Assembly (NCBI RefSeq): GCF_011045095.1
Contig: NZ_JAALDL010000010.1
Span: forward strand, 1-64,000
Direction: 5' to 3'
Source of the DNA: Grimontia sedimenti
GTDB lineage: Bacteria; Pseudomonadota; Gammaproteobacteria; Enterobacterales; Vibrionaceae
Length of the DNA stretch: 64,000 nt
The translations under genes were made by a program, and so were the position numbers. The notes under the pieces are model-generated. The model searched no databases, was not told the DNA's origin, and saw only the letters and a program-made list of their open reading frames with translations. Positions 16,353 to 25,988 of the stretch are shown here, piece by piece (positions within the stretch are counted from its first letter, which is position 1; each line of letters opens with the position of its first letter).

Positions 16353-18698
16353 ATGTATAAAGGACTAATTGTGAACAAAAAGCTCGTTGTGCTTGCTGTA
16401 GCATCCACTTTGGGCGTAACCGCTTGTGGTGGCGACGCTGAATTAAGTGGCGGAACAACCAACAATAGTTACGAAGACTACATTCAGGAAAGCCTGAAAT
16501 CACCAACGCAAGTTGATTTTCAGCTTGCCGGTGCGGGTTCTAATGTCCCAGGACCGAGCTTTATCTTGATGAACCAAACTGACGGAACATTAGATATTCC
16601 GACTGGAGGTGACAACGCACTCTCCAACCCCGCTGCGGCGATGGGAACCATGGATGGTTGGCCAGTATCCATGCCGATGGTTTTGTCATTTAAGGGAGCA
16701 GGCTTAGCAGACGGTTTTGCCACAACCGGCATTAATATTGTGAAATTGACCGAAGGTCTGACCGCAGAAAACCCTAGCGTCGAACGTGTTCTCCAGATCG
16801 GTGTGGACTTCAACGTTTTGACGAACGCCGAATCAGATAGTGCTGTGGTGGTATTCACACAACCATTAGAGGCTTCTTCAGAGTATGCGTTTGCAATCAC
16901 CAATGCATTCACTGACACCAATGGCGAAGCCGTGGGCATGACAAGTTCATACGCCACTTTGATATCGCAAACCAATCCAACGGTTGTAGACTCACTAAAA
17001 CCAGCAAGTGCTGTCACCCAAGGGATTAATGCGATCTTTGCAGCGACTGGTATTCAACCTGAAGATATCGTTTACAGTTCTTGGTTCTCAACCCAATCTG
17101 TTGGTGACACTTTGTACGCAACGAAAGGGGCTATTGCCACTGGTGCTGATGCGGGTAGTTTCAATGCTGTGTGGAAAGGCTCAGCAAACCCTAACAATGT
17201 CGATATGTCTCAGGCATATCTGATGTCTGTACCGGCTTCTGGTCAAGACTACGCGGCTGCCATTCAGGCTGATTCGAACTTTGCCACTTACATTGACCCC
17301 AATGGAACGGCAACACCTTTGCTCGTTGGTTCATACACTGCAAACACAGTCACTGTAACGAAAGGGACTGTGAAGCTGCCTTACTTCCTGGAAAAAGGTG
17401 CCTCGACGTGGAATAGCACGCCGTTCGAATCCGGAATGCCAAGCCTTGCAATCATTTCCAGTGCATTAGGTGACAGCAGCGAGGCGAGCACAGTCACCCA
17501 ACAGTTGGTAGAAGCAGGAATTGATGTTTCAAAGCTAACTGATGACACTACCGAGCAACTTAAACTTGTTGGTTTGACACTAGAGAACAGTGCTGGAGCA
17601 CAACTGGATTCAGAACGTATCATTACCAGATACAGCCCGGTTCCTCAGGTTAAATCTCTGGATGATGTGCCATTCATCCTGTTTACACCAACTACACCTA
17701 CCGGCGCTTTGGAATTGGTGATCTACCAACACGGTATCACCTCTGCGAAAGAGAATGCCTATGCCTTCGCTGCGAACCTAATCAATGGTGCGCAAGGTGT
17801 GGGGAAAAACCTTGCTGTGTTGGCCATAGACCAACCTATTCACGGTGAACGTAGCCTTGATTCAACCCGCTCAGCTAATTTAGATGCAACTAATTATCTT
17901 AACCTGTCCTACCTTCCAGTTGGGCGTGATAACCTTCGCCAGAGTGTTCTTGATAATTTAGGCTTAAGAGCAGCAGTTACTATCTCTCAGGGCGCTGGCT
18001 TGTTTGCCAATACGCCACTCGCAACGCTTGATAACACTGCAACAAATAACCCTTCGTTATTCGGGCACTCTTTAGGGGGCATAACTGGTTTTGGTACCAT
18101 TTCAACGGCAAACAACACTTTGGGTAGCCCAACTGGAGATGCACTGTTTAAATTTACACGCATCGCAGCAGCCAACACTGGCGGGCAAATCGTCAATCTG
18201 TTGATTGGTTCAGACTCTTTCGGTCCCTTGATTACGGATACTGTGACTGCTGGCGTACCTGATGCTGAGAAAGAGGGTGTTCTAAACCAGTTTGCCTACG
18301 CAGCTCAAACTGTTCTTGATACTGTGGATCCGTTGAATCTTGTGAGCCTGAATGATGCGACTGATACTAACGTATTGAATGGTCTGCCTATCTACATGCA
18401 GCAAGTGAAAAATGACGACACAGTGCCTAACTCTGTCGCTAGCGCGCCGTTTGCAGGCACCATTCCTCTGGCAACCATCCTTGGTCTGAATGAAGTTACA
18501 CAAGCTTCTACCACAACCAGTGGCGGCAGAAACTTTACGAAGTTCAGCGACGTTGGAGAGCACAGCTCGGTCATCGCTCCACAGAAAGAAGATCTAAGCG
18601 ATGCTGGCCATACAGCGGAGATGCAAGGTCAATTGGTACAATTCCTGAGCGGTGCTGCTGAAGATTTCACAGTCAGCAATGCATCTGTTCTAGAATAA
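16353..18698 (+). CDS. volA: Surface-exposed lysophospholipase lipoprotein, VolA-like
   Basis: A 781-residue lipoprotein with lipobox GVTAC; Cys25 is the predicted acylated residue. The lipase nucleophile motif GHSLGG has Ser573. Family resemblance is to the vibrio surface lysophospholipase VolA, which cleaves lysophosphatidylcholine, and to lipases with a conserved N-terminal domain. GGAG lies nine bases before ATG 16353; an in-frame GTG at 16371 would give a shorter signal peptide with the same lipobox. Its place directly behind fadL supports the role in host or environmental lipid scavenging. The exact substrate is inferred. Confidence 0.88.
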   Translation: MYKGLIVNKKLVVLAVASTLGVTACGGDAELSGGTTNNSYEDYIQESLKSPTQVDFQLAGAGSNVPGPSFILMNQTDGTLDIPTGGDNALSNPAAAMGTMDGWPVSMPMVLSFKGAGLADGFATTGINIVKLTEGLTAENPSVERVLQIGVDFNVLTNAESDSAVVVFTQPLEASSEYAFAITNAFTDTNGEAVGMTSSYATLISQTNPTVVDSLKPASAVTQGINAIFAATGIQPEDIVYSSWFSTQSVGDTLYATKGAIATGADAGSFNAVWKGSANPNNVDMSQAYLMSVPASGQDYAAAIQADSNFATYIDPNGTATPLLVGSYTANTVTVTKGTVKLPYFLEKGASTWNSTPFESGMPSLAIISSALGDSSEASTVTQQLVEAGIDVSKLTDDTTEQLKLVGLTLENSAGAQLDSERIITRYSPVPQVKSLDDVPFILFTPTTPTGALELVIYQHGITSAKENAYAFAANLINGAQGVGKNLAVLAIDQPIHGERSLDSTRSANLDATNYLNLSYLPVGRDNLRQSVLDNLGLRAAVTISQGAGLFANTPLATLDNTATNNPSLFGHSLGGITGFGTISTANNTLGSPTGDALFKFTRIAAANTGGQIVNLLIGSDSFGPLITDTVTAGVPDAEKEGVLNQFAYAAQTVLDTVDPLNLVSLNDATDTNVLNGLPIYMQQVKNDDTVPNSVASAPFAGTIPLATILGLNEVTQASTTTSGGRNFTKFSDVGEHSSVIAPQKEDLSDAGHTAEMQGQLVQFLSGAAEDFTVSNASVLE

Positions 18699-18703
18699 CC
18701 CCC

Positions 18704-18734
18704 TAAAAGGCCAGCACCCGCTGGCCTTTTTTCT
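18704..18734 (+). terminator. Terminator after volA
   Basis: AAAAGGCCAGC / GCTGGCCTTTTTT with a short loop. Confidence 0.92.
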
Positions 18735-18851
18735 CTCCAAGCTAATTCCTTTCAAATTCCCCTCGACAATGTAAAAAATATCAGCAAACTGTGATCTTCG
18801 TCTTTTTGGGATAGATTTTGCCCCGTTGGGTATTTGTAGGGATAGGAAGTA

Positions 18852-20174
18852 ATGAATCCAGTTGTTATTGCGGTTTGCGTGATGCTGGCGTTGGCACTTT
18901 TAAGAGTCAACGTGGTAGTTGCGCTAACATTTAGTGCCGTCTTGGGCGGCATGGTCAGTGGTCTAACACTGTCCGAAACCATTTCTGCGTTTGAAGGTGG
19001 CTTAGGTGGTGGTGCAACCATCGCACTGAGTTACGCTATGTTGGGTACCTTTGCAGTAGCGATTAGCCGCTCAGGTATCACGGATCTTTTGGCGCAATCC
19101 GTTGTGAAGAAACTGAATGGCAAAGAAAATCACAATGCTTCTGCAGCGCTGAAATACATGGTGCTTGTGGCTCTTGGCCTGTTGGCAATCTCGTCCCAGA
19201 ACGTGATTCCCGTACACATCGCATTTATCCCTATTGTGATTCCACCTTTGCTGCATGTGTTTGCCCAGCTCAACCTTGATCGCCGATTGGTGGCCTGTGT
19301 GCTGACCTTTGGTTTGATCACACCTTACATGGTGTTGCCAGTAGGTTTCGGTGGCATTTTCCTGAACAACATTCTGCTTAAGAATTTGCACGATAACGGC
19401 TTGGATGTCGTGGGCAGTCAGGTGCCTCAAGCTATGTTGCTACCAGCGGCTGGTATGTTGTTTGGTGTGTTGGTTGCAGCCTTTATCAGCTATCGCAAGC
19501 CTCGCCAGTATTCTGAGGAGAAAATTCTGGCTGCAGAGCCGGAAAAAGCAGAGTTCAAACCGCAGAATATTGTGGTTGCTGTGATTGCTATCGCCGCCGC
19601 ACTGGGTGTTCAGCTCACCACTGGTTCTATGATTGTCGGCGCACTGGCTGGCTTTATGGTGTTTACCTTTGGCGGTGTCATTAAGTGGAAAGACACGCAA
19701 GACGTATTCACCCGCGGCGTTCACATGATGGCGATGATAGGCTTTATCATGATTTCTGCAGCAGGTTTTGCAGCAGTGATGAAAGCGACGGGCGGTGTAG
19801 AAACACTGGTTGCTTCTCTGGCATCCACTATTGGTGACAACAAACCGCTTGCAGCACTGTTGATGTTGGTCGTTGGTCTTCTGGTGACTATGGGTATCGG
19901 TTCTTCGTTCTCAACGATTCCGATTATTGCCACCATTTATGTGCCACTAGCGTTGGCGTTTGGTTTTTCACCGATGGCGACCATTGCCTTGGTAGGTACT
20001 GCTGCAGCCTTGGGGGATGCAGGCTCTCCCGCTTCCGATTCGACCTTGGGCCCAACTTCAGGTCTGAACGCCGATGGTCAGCACGAGCACATCTGGGATA
20101 CAGTGGTGCCAACCTTTATCCACTACAACCTGCCGCTGATTGCGTTTGGTTGGATTGCAGCAATGACGCTGTAA
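18852..20174 (+). CDS. Na+/H+ antiporter family permease (YuiF/HisP-like)
   Basis: A 440-residue membrane protein with about twelve hydrophobic segments, from the ion-transporter superfamily often annotated as Na+/H+ antiporter. Recognisable family stretches are [19 protein letters not shown] near residue 45, [16 protein letters not shown] near 118, and [20 protein letters not shown] near 385. Relatives include the Bacillus histidine permease YuiF, so an amino-acid substrate is equally possible. It is monocistronic with its own terminator. Transport specificity cannot be read from the sequence. Confidence 0.75.
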   Translation: MNPVVIAVCVMLALALLRVNVVVALTFSAVLGGMVSGLTLSETISAFEGGLGGGATIALSYAMLGTFAVAISRSGITDLLAQSVVKKLNGKENHNASAALKYMVLVALGLLAISSQNVIPVHIAFIPIVIPPLLHVFAQLNLDRRLVACVLTFGLITPYMVLPVGFGGIFLNNILLKNLHDNGLDVVGSQVPQAMLLPAAGMLFGVLVAAFISYRKPRQYSEEKILAAEPEKAEFKPQNIVVAVIAIAAALGVQLTTGSMIVGALAGFMVFTFGGVIKWKDTQDVFTRGVHMMAMIGFIMISAAGFAAVMKATGGVETLVASLASTIGDNKPLAALLMLVVGLLVTMGIGSSFSTIPIIATIYVPLALAFGFSPMATIALVGTAAALGDAGSPASDSTLGPTSGLNADGQHEHIWDTVVPTFIHYNLPLIAFGWIAAMTL

Positions 20175-20188
20175 CCCAAGTGACAGAT

Positions 20189-20224
20189 ACAAAAAAGCCG
20201 CTGTTTTTGTCAGCGGCTTTTTTA
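20189..20224. terminator. Terminator between the antiporter and grxD
   Basis: AAAAAAGCCGCTG / CAGCGGCTTTTTT. It is nearly symmetrical and can serve both convergent genes. Confidence 0.9.
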
Positions 20225-20238
20225 TGAGAAGGAAACGC

Positions 20239-20576
20239 TTAGCTGTTTTCTTCTGCGTCGCGGCGCGCTGCTGCGTTTTTGATCAAAGGCTGAAGCTCAC
20301 CCTTCTGGAACATTTCCAGAATGATGTCACAACCACCGATCAGCTCACCATCAATCCACAGTTGTGGGAAAGTTGGCCACTGCGCGTAGATTGGCAGCTC
20401 AGCACGGATATCCGGATTTGCAGGATGTCGACGTACGCAAATTTCTCACCACACGCCATCAGCGCTTGGCTAGCCTGAGAAGAAAAGCCACAGCTAGGCA
20501 GCTTCGGCGAGCCTTTCATGTAAAGCAGGATTGCGTTCTCTTCAATCTGCTGTTTGATTTTATCAATAGTTTCCAT
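20239..20576 (-). pseudogene. grxD: Monothiol glutaredoxin 4, frameshifted by one base
   Basis: GrxD carries 2Fe-2S clusters to target proteins. From ATG 20576 the frame reads METIDKIKQQ... with the monothiol active site PKLPSCGFS (Cys29) and AYVDILQ, as in E. coli GrxD. It then shifts at the TTT run 20417-20419 (AAA on the coding strand). Adding one A restores NPDIRAELP, then WPTFPQLW, GELIGGCD and the TAA at 20239, giving a normal 112-residue protein. The whole 3' half is intact in the shifted frame, with no second lesion. This argues for a sequencing error or a very recent mutation in a normally conserved gene. Confidence 0.85.
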
Positions 20577-20836
20577 TACTTCCTCGAACACCAAGTGTGA
20601 TGATGACAACGATTCTAACTGTGTTAGCGAAGGAAAAAAACGCCTAAAATCTCTAGGGTCAAATTCCGCCGCTTTTTTTAAAATTATTCTTTTAATAAAG
20701 TAAAAACTTGCTAAACTGTTTCGCAGTCGGTCTATAAGTAGATTCGTTCACTTATGGGTACTACCTAGAGTGTACGACAAATCTACAGGAAGCAATAATG
20801 TCAGGGGGCGACCCGCCTATCATGGAGAATCGAGTA

Positions 20837-21421
20837 ATGGCATTTCAACTACCAGCTCTTCCTTACGAGAAAAACGCGCTTGAGCCACACATCTCTCAAG
20901 AGACTCTGGAATTCCACCACGGTAAACACCACAACACCTATGTTGTTAAGCTGAACGGCCTGATCGAAGGTACTGAGCTTGAGAACAAATCTCTGGAAGA
21001 GATCGTTAAGACTTCTACTGGCGGTGTGTTCAACAACGCAGCACAAATCTGGAACCACACTTTCTACTGGCACTGCCTGAGCCCAAATGGTGGCGGCGAG
21101 CCTACTGGTGATGTTGCAGACGCAATCGCTAAATCTTTCGGTTCTTTCGAAGAATTCAAAGCGAAGTTCACTGATTCAGCAATCAACAACTTCGGTTCTT
21201 CTTGGACTTGGCTGGTGAAGAAAGCTGACGGTTCTCTGGACATCGTTAACACTTCAAACGCAGCAACCCCACTGACTGAAGACGGTGTAACTCCACTGCT
21301 GACTGTTGACCTGTGGGAACACGCTTACTACATCGATTACCGCAACCTGCGTCCAGACTACATGAATGCATTCTGGGCACTGGTTAACTGGGAATTCGTA
21401 GCACAGAACCTGGCTGCTTAA
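20837..21421 (+). CDS. sodB: Superoxide dismutase [Fe]
   Basis: SodB dismutates superoxide in the cytoplasm. The 194-residue product has metal ligands His27, His74, Asp158 and His162 and the iron-SOD start [17 protein letters not shown] chose ATG 20837 over in-frame upstream starts because it gives the family N-terminus and GGAG lies nine to twelve bases before it. The coding sequence uses a narrow set of codons (ACTTCT, GAA, CTG), as in highly expressed genes. It is divergent from grxD, the same pairing as in V. cholerae. Confidence 0.96.
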   Translation: MAFQLPALPYEKNALEPHISQETLEFHHGKHHNTYVVKLNGLIEGTELENKSLEEIVKTSTGGVFNNAAQIWNHTFYWHCLSPNGGGEPTGDVADAIAKSFGSFEEFKAKFTDSAINNFGSSWTWLVKKADGSLDIVNTSNAATPLTEDGVTPLLTVDLWEHAYYIDYRNLRPDYMNAFWALVNWEFVAQNLAA

Positions 21422-21448
21422 TTCCAAGTTAAACGCTAACGCATTGAT

Positions 21449-21478
21449 AGATACCTCGCCTCGGCGGGGTATTTTTTG
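21449..21478 (+). terminator. Terminator after sodB
   Basis: CCTCGCC / GGCGGGG hairpin followed by ATTTTTT. Confidence 0.8.
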
Positions 21479-21490
21479 CGTGTTTACTAG

Positions 21491-21766
21491 GGTCTGTTGA
21501 CCTTAGGTGATGATTTTTGCAGCAGTTTGTGGGGATTTTATGCAAGGCAGAGGCTTCGATGTGTAGCTAGCCTACATGAGAAGCTGATAACGCAGCAGAA
21601 ATTTCCCACAAACGCTGTCCGAAGGGTTCGACTGCGCGTCCCGTACTCTAAACGTTTTATGCTTTGTTGAGGTGTATTTGCTTAGAATGACTAGGCGGCA
21701 CACACCTCGCCGCGCCTAAAACGCTTATAGCGAGAACAAAATTTAACCACCAAAGGTCAACAGACC
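21491..21766. mobile_element. 276-bp inverted-repeat element (MITE-like), no coding capacity
   Basis: The ends are inverted copies: GGTCTGTTGACCTT at 21491 and AAGGTCAACAGACC ending at 21766, with similarity continuing inward for about 25 bases. The flanks are CTAG on the left and TTAG on the right, a possible imperfect target duplication. Inside lies a second inverted repeat, GCAGCAGTTTGTGGG near 21520 against CCCACAAACGCTG near 21606. No open frame of useful length is present. It sits in the sodB-asd gap. Non-autonomous transposable element is the best reading; the mobilising transposase is not in the window. Confidence 0.7.
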
Positions 21767-21774
21767 TTAGGGGC

Positions 21775-21805
21775 ACAAAAAAGCCGCTGTAGTTAGCGGC
21801 TTTTG
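21775..21805. terminator. Terminator of asd
   Basis: AAAAGCCGCT / AGCGGCTTTT with a six-base loop, directly downstream of asd on the minus strand. Confidence 0.88.
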
Positions 21806-21824
21806 TTCAATCTGAAAGTCGCGT

Positions 21825-22943
21825 TTACGCCACTTCAGAAAGGATGATGCGCAGTGTACGACGCAGCGGCTCAGCTGCCCCCCAAAGCAATTGGTCACCC
21901 ACGGTGAATGCATTGAGGAAGTCGTTGCCCATCGCCATCTTACGCAGACGACCAACAGGAACAGACAGTGTACCGGTCACTTTGGTTGGAGAAAGCTCTT
22001 GCACCGTGATGTCACGCTCGTTAGGGATCACTTTCACCCAATCGTTGTGTGATGCGATGATGCTTTCAATTTCATCCATTGGTACATCTTTCTTCAGCTT
22101 CAGTGTCAGCGCCTGGCTGTGGCAGCGCATCGCACCGATACGCACACAAGTACCGTCGATAGGTACTGGGCTGTCTTGAATACCAAGGATCTTGTTGGTC
22201 TCAACCGTCCCTTTCCACTCTTCTTTGCTCTGACCGTTTTCACGTTTCACGTCAATCCAAGGGATCAGTGAACCTGCCAGCGGAGCGCCGAACTCAGACG
22301 TTGGGAAATCACCAGAACGCATGGTTTCAGCAACCTTGCGGTCGATATCCAGAATAGATGTCGCAGGGTTTGCCAGATCCATGCTGACAGCGTCGTTGAT
22401 GGTGCCCATCTGGGAGATAAGCTCACGCATGTTTTTCGCGCCTGCACCCGATGCCGCTTGATACGTTTGCGCAGTCATCCACTCAACCAAGCCTTCTTGG
22501 TACAGACCACCTACTGCCATCAGCATCAGGCTGACAGTACAGTTACCACCCACATAGGCTTTGGTGCCTTTGTGAATGCCTTCTTGAATTTGTTTGAAGT
22601 TCACTGGATCCAGTGTGATGATCGCATCATCTTTCATACGCAGCGTAGAGGCTGCATCAATCCAGAAACCTTTCCAGCCCGCCGCCAGCAGTTTTGGATA
22701 TACCGCTTCGGTGTAGCTGCCACCCTGACAGGTAATGACGATATCCAGCGTTTTCAGGCTTTCGATATCGAATGCATCTTGCAGCATTCCCGCATCTTTG
22801 CCGTAATTTGGCGCAGGGATGCCTACTTGAGAGGTACTGTAGAATACTGGCTCGATAACGTCGAAATCGCCTTCTTCTACCATGCGTTGCATCAGTACGG
22901 ATCCAACCATACCGCGCCAGCCGACTAAACCTACTCTTTTCAT
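21825..22943 (-). CDS. asd: Aspartate-semialdehyde dehydrogenase
   Basis: Asd reduces aspartyl phosphate to aspartate semialdehyde, the branch point to lysine/diaminopimelate, threonine and methionine. The 372-residue product has the NADP fold start [17 protein letters not shown], the catalytic cysteine in [12 protein letters not shown] (near residue 135) and the substrate motif [17 protein letters not shown]. Length is that of the E. coli-type enzyme. A GTG two codons earlier (22949) lies five bases from AAGGAG and may be the real start; ATG 22943 is eleven bases from it. Confidence 0.95.
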   Translation of the reverse strand: MKRVGLVGWRGMVGSVLMQRMVEEGDFDVIEPVFYSTSQVGIPAPNYGKDAGMLQDAFDIESLKTLDIVITCQGGSYTEAVYPKLLAAGWKGFWIDAASTLRMKDDAIITLDPVNFKQIQEGIHKGTKAYVGGNCTVSLMLMAVGGLYQEGLVEWMTAQTYQAASGAGAKNMRELISQMGTINDAVSMDLANPATSILDIDRKVAETMRSGDFPTSEFGAPLAGSLIPWIDVKRENGQSKEEWKGTVETNKILGIQDSPVPIDGTCVRIGAMRCHSQALTLKLKKDVPMDEIESIIASHNDWVKVIPNERDITVQELSPTKVTGTLSVPVGRLRKMAMGNDFLNAFTVGDQLLWGAAEPLRRTLRIILSEVA

Positions 22944-22949
22944 TCGCAC

Positions 22950-23520
22950 TCACACTCCTTGTAATAAAATTCTCAGCCTATATTGAAAAGTCACAACACA
23001 AATAACAAGCAAAAACTGCGCATATTTGTATCGGCCAAGAACTAAAAATAAATCGTAACGGACAAAGGGCACAACGGGCCACGATAATGCGACGCACTGC
23101 AAGCGTACAGAGAGATCCTTAAGGCGTTTTCAAGCATCGGAGGGATCAGAACAATGTGTCTTCAGTGAGGGCATCTCGCCGTGACGGAATATTAACGCTA
23201 TCGCGTCATGCCAAGGTGATCAATGTAACAAATATACAAACATCAGTAAAACGAGAAGCAAACAGTAGCACGCCAATCCCGCCAACAGAAAAATCACACC
23301 TAAATAACGTCCCATCACGTGCGATAACATCCCGCGCGCAAAGGTCACAGAAACTAAAATACTTGTTCCCCGTACTCACCCTCTTTCGATAAAGTACCCG
23401 CCGCCGCCAGGAAGGTAGCTTTCAAGCCCATAGACAGTGTTCACTTCACTACCCTCTGCCGACAGGCAATAGGTATCTCAGGCAGGAGCCACAGGGCCAA
23501 ACTCAAAAAAGGTTTGAACT
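22950..23520. other. Long gap between asd and nhaC, including the nhaC leader
   Basis: About 570 bases between divergent genes. The half near asd shows no recognisable gene. Bases 23397-23520, just before nhaC, contain GC-rich segments with local pairing (TGCC-GACA-GGCA at 23457-23468) and look like a structured leader. Confidence 0.5.
23397..23520 (+). promoter_or_regulatory. Possible structured leader RNA before nhaC
   Basis: Segments such as GCCGACAGGCAATAGG and TCTCAGGCAGGAGCCACAG resemble parts of a glycine aptamer (CCGAAGG..GCAA, CTCTCAGGC..GGACAG), and a weaker similar pair precedes them (CCGCCAGGAAGG, TAGACAG). The match is partial and I cannot fold it convincingly, so this is only a candidate riboswitch. 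Confidence 0.3.
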
Positions 23521-24963
23521 ATGCAAAGACACCCGGTGCGACTTCCTTCTGTATTCCAAGTATTCGCAGCGTTAGGTCTGTTCCTGTTAATGGCGTTTTC
23601 TTTTACCGCCCAACTAGACCTGCCTATCCAGCTTGCTCTCTACATTGGCTGGTTCGTGATCATCGGACTCGGCATTAAGCTGGGACACAGCTACAAAGAG
23701 TTAGAACAAGCTGCCACCCAAGGCATCGCTAATGGTCTCGGTGCTGTTTTGATCTTGTTGGCAGTTGGCGCTCTGGTCGGCACCTGGATAGCTGGCGGTA
23801 TCGTTCCAACTATCATTTACTACGGTTTAAAGGCGATTCACCCTTCTATTTTCCTCGCCGCGACCATGATTATCTGTTCGCTGACTGCATTGGCAACGGG
23901 CACATCCTGGGGCGCTGCAGGTACCGCAGGCATTGCGATGATGGGGATTGGACAGGGCTTGGGCGTTCCCGCACCAGTGACAGCAGGCGCTGTGCTTTCA
24001 GGCTGTTACTTTGGTGACAAGCTGTCACCACTTTCTGATTCCGTGATCCTCGCGTCTTCCATGTCAGGCGTTGAAATCGTCGAGCACATCAAAGGCATGC
24101 TGCCTATCGCGCTTATCAGCTACATCATTACTGGCATTCTCTTTACTGCGCTGGGTCTGCACTATGCGGGTAATGTCGATATGGCTCAGGTGAACGATGT
24201 GATTCTAGCGATGGAACAGCAGTTCGTGATCACCCCGTTGAGTTTTGTGCCTGTAGCGATCGTACTGGTATTGCTGGCGATGCGTTTACCCTCATTCCCC
24301 GTGATTTCTCTGGGCTCTGTACTTGGTATTGTCTGGGCCATCGTGGTTCAGAACATGAACCCACTGACAGCGATGAATACCGCCTGGGCACCTTTCTCGA
24401 TTGAGTCTGGCGTCTCTTTCATTGATGCGATTTTGAACCGCGGTGGTATGGAATCCATGCTGGGTTCTGTAGCGGTGATTGTGTTTGGTTTAGGTTTCGG
24501 TGGTCTTCTGGATAAAGTGGGCGTGTTGGAAACCATCGCCAAACTGTTCGAGCGTAAGGTTGAATCTGCGGGCAGCTTAGCAACGTCCACTATCGGTACT
24601 GCCTTCCTCGGTAACGTGTTTGGCTCTGCCATGTATGTCTCACTCATCCTGACCCCTAAAATTTGCGCCAAGAACTACGATCGCCTCGGTTACCAACGCA
24701 AGAATCTGTCACGTAACGCCGAGTTCGGCGGCACGCTGACCTCGGGCATGGTGCCTTGGAGCGACAACGGTATCTACATGGCTAGCATTCTGGGTGTAGC
24801 GACGCTTTCCTACGCGCCGTTCATGTGGCTGAGCTTCGTGTGCATTATCGTCACTATTCTGACTTCTTATATGGGGTGGTTCGTTGACCGCTGCCCTCCA
24901 ACCGCTGAAGCATCAGAACCAGCAAGCGAAGACAGTCTTGACGCTGTTGCGCAGAAAGCCTGA
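23521..24963 (+). CDS. nhaC: NhaC-family Na+/H+ antiporter
   Basis: A 480-residue membrane protein with about eleven hydrophobic segments. Family signatures are LTALATGTSWGAAGTAGIAMM near residue 120, GCYFGDKLSPLSDSVILAS near 160 and GTLTSGMVPWSDNGIYMAS near 405. NhaC proteins exchange Na+ for H+, but members regulated with lysine genes in gammaproteobacteria are thought to carry amino acids. It lies divergent from asd, a lysine-pathway gene, with a long leader. The GG of AAAAAAGG, nine bases before the ATG, may be the ribosome binding site. A strong terminator follows. Confidence 0.85.
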   Translation: MQRHPVRLPSVFQVFAALGLFLLMAFSFTAQLDLPIQLALYIGWFVIIGLGIKLGHSYKELEQAATQGIANGLGAVLILLAVGALVGTWIAGGIVPTIIYYGLKAIHPSIFLAATMIICSLTALATGTSWGAAGTAGIAMMGIGQGLGVPAPVTAGAVLSGCYFGDKLSPLSDSVILASSMSGVEIVEHIKGMLPIALISYIITGILFTALGLHYAGNVDMAQVNDVILAMEQQFVITPLSFVPVAIVLVLLAMRLPSFPVISLGSVLGIVWAIVVQNMNPLTAMNTAWAPFSIESGVSFIDAILNRGGMESMLGSVAVIVFGLGFGGLLDKVGVLETIAKLFERKVESAGSLATSTIGTAFLGNVFGSAMYVSLILTPKICAKNYDRLGYQRKNLSRNAEFGGTLTSGMVPWSDNGIYMASILGVATLSYAPFMWLSFVCIIVTILTSYMGWFVDRCPPTAEASEPASEDSLDAVAQKA

Positions 24964-24974
24964 TTCAATGTGAT

Positions 24975-25006
24975 TTAAAGAGGCGCCTTCCGAGGCGCCT
25001 CTTTTA
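24975..25006 (+). terminator. Terminator after nhaC
   Basis: AAAGAGGCGCCT / AGGCGCCTCTTTT with a four-base loop. Confidence 0.93.
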
Positions 25007-25262
25007 CGTTTCATCACTCATGTAAAACATTTTTTCCACCACATTTCATATTGATGATGAATGTTTTTCCAAAACAGAAATCTATCGATAACGCCCTTGG
25101 AACAGGCCAGCAACACCAAAATAAGACCTAGATCTCATATCACTGCAAAACCACCAGCATCCTTCAGTTTCTGTAGCACGGATTGATTCCCGTCAACTTT
25201 CCCCACCGCAGCATAAGCAAAATCAATTTGTTCTTTTATTTCAAATTTTTTGGGGAAACATC

Positions 25263-25988
25263 ATGTCCACTCCTGCGCAACAGGCGCGCAAAGTCACCGT
25301 CGGCAGCTACATTGCCCTCGCCTTTGCCGTCGTATTCTTTTCGGGTCTGCTTCAGTCCAACCAATGGTATGGCATCTTTGATTTCACCACGCTGAATGGC
25401 TCATTCGGTAGTGTGGTTTATGATGTGAGTGAAACTGCTGAAGGCGTGGAAGCAGCGACCACATCGCTACGTGGTAAAGGCGGTAGCGGTGCACGTGATG
25501 GTTTCCTGTTCGCGTTGACGCTGATCCCAACCGTGATGTTCGCACTGGGCATGATTAACGTGCTTGAGCACTACGGTGCACTGGATGCAGCACGCAAGCT
25601 CTTAACCCCACTTCTCCGCCCACTCATGAATATTCCAGGCAATACTGGTCTGGCACTGATTGCTTCCCTGCAAAGTACTGACGCGGGTGCAGCCATGACC
25701 CGTCAGCTCAAAGATGAAGGCCAGCTCACCAAACGCGAAACCGATATCTTCACCATGTTCCAGTTCTCGGCGGGTGCCACCATCGTTAACTTTTTCTCGT
25801 CCGGCGCCGTTCTCTTCACCTTAACGCTGGCTGATGGCTCTATGGCCGTCACCTCTTCAATTGGTCTGGCTGTCGGCGTGATGTTCATCTTCAAAATCGT
25901 TGGCGCAAACCTGTTCCGCGTTTACCTGAACATCACTGAAGGCAAAGAAGATAAAGCAGAACAAGCGATGACCGAGGAGAAAGCATAA
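25263..25988 (+). CDS. yjiH: YjiH-like nucleoside-recognition (Gate) domain membrane protein
   Basis: A 241-residue inner-membrane protein with several hydrophobic segments and the Gate-domain stretches FALGMINVLEHYGALDAARK and SLQSTDAGAAMTRQLKDEG. It resembles E. coli YjiH, whose gene lies with yjiG and the isoaspartyl dipeptidase iadA. The function of the family is not established; transport of a peptide- or nucleoside-like compound is suggested. Its TAA overlaps the yjiG ATG by one base, so the two are translationally coupled and probably form one complex. TTGGGGAAA serves as ribosome binding site. Confidence 0.8.
   Translation: MSTPAQQARKVTVGSYIALAFAVVFFSGLLQSNQWYGIFDFTTLNGSFGSVVYDVSETAEGVEAATTSLRGKGGSGARDGFLFALTLIPTVMFALGMINVLEHYGALDAARKLLTPLLRPLMNIPGNTGLALIASLQSTDAGAAMTRQLKDEGQLTKRETDIFTMFQFSAGATIVNFFSSGAVLFTLTLADGSMAVTSSIGLAVGVMFIFKIVGANLFRVYLNITEGKEDKAEQAMTEEKA

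Noticed and set aside
21491..21766. Integron attC site or complete insertion sequence
   Set aside because: The ends lack attC core sites, no integron cassette structure surrounds it, and it has no transposase frame.
23156..23392. Short forward open frame (78 codons) before nhaC
   Set aside because: No family resemblance, no ribosome binding site, and it runs through the probable promoter region.
23397..23520. Lysine riboswitch before nhaC
   Set aside because: The genomic context invited it, but I cannot find the conserved lysine-element blocks; the leader is listed only as an unassigned candidate.
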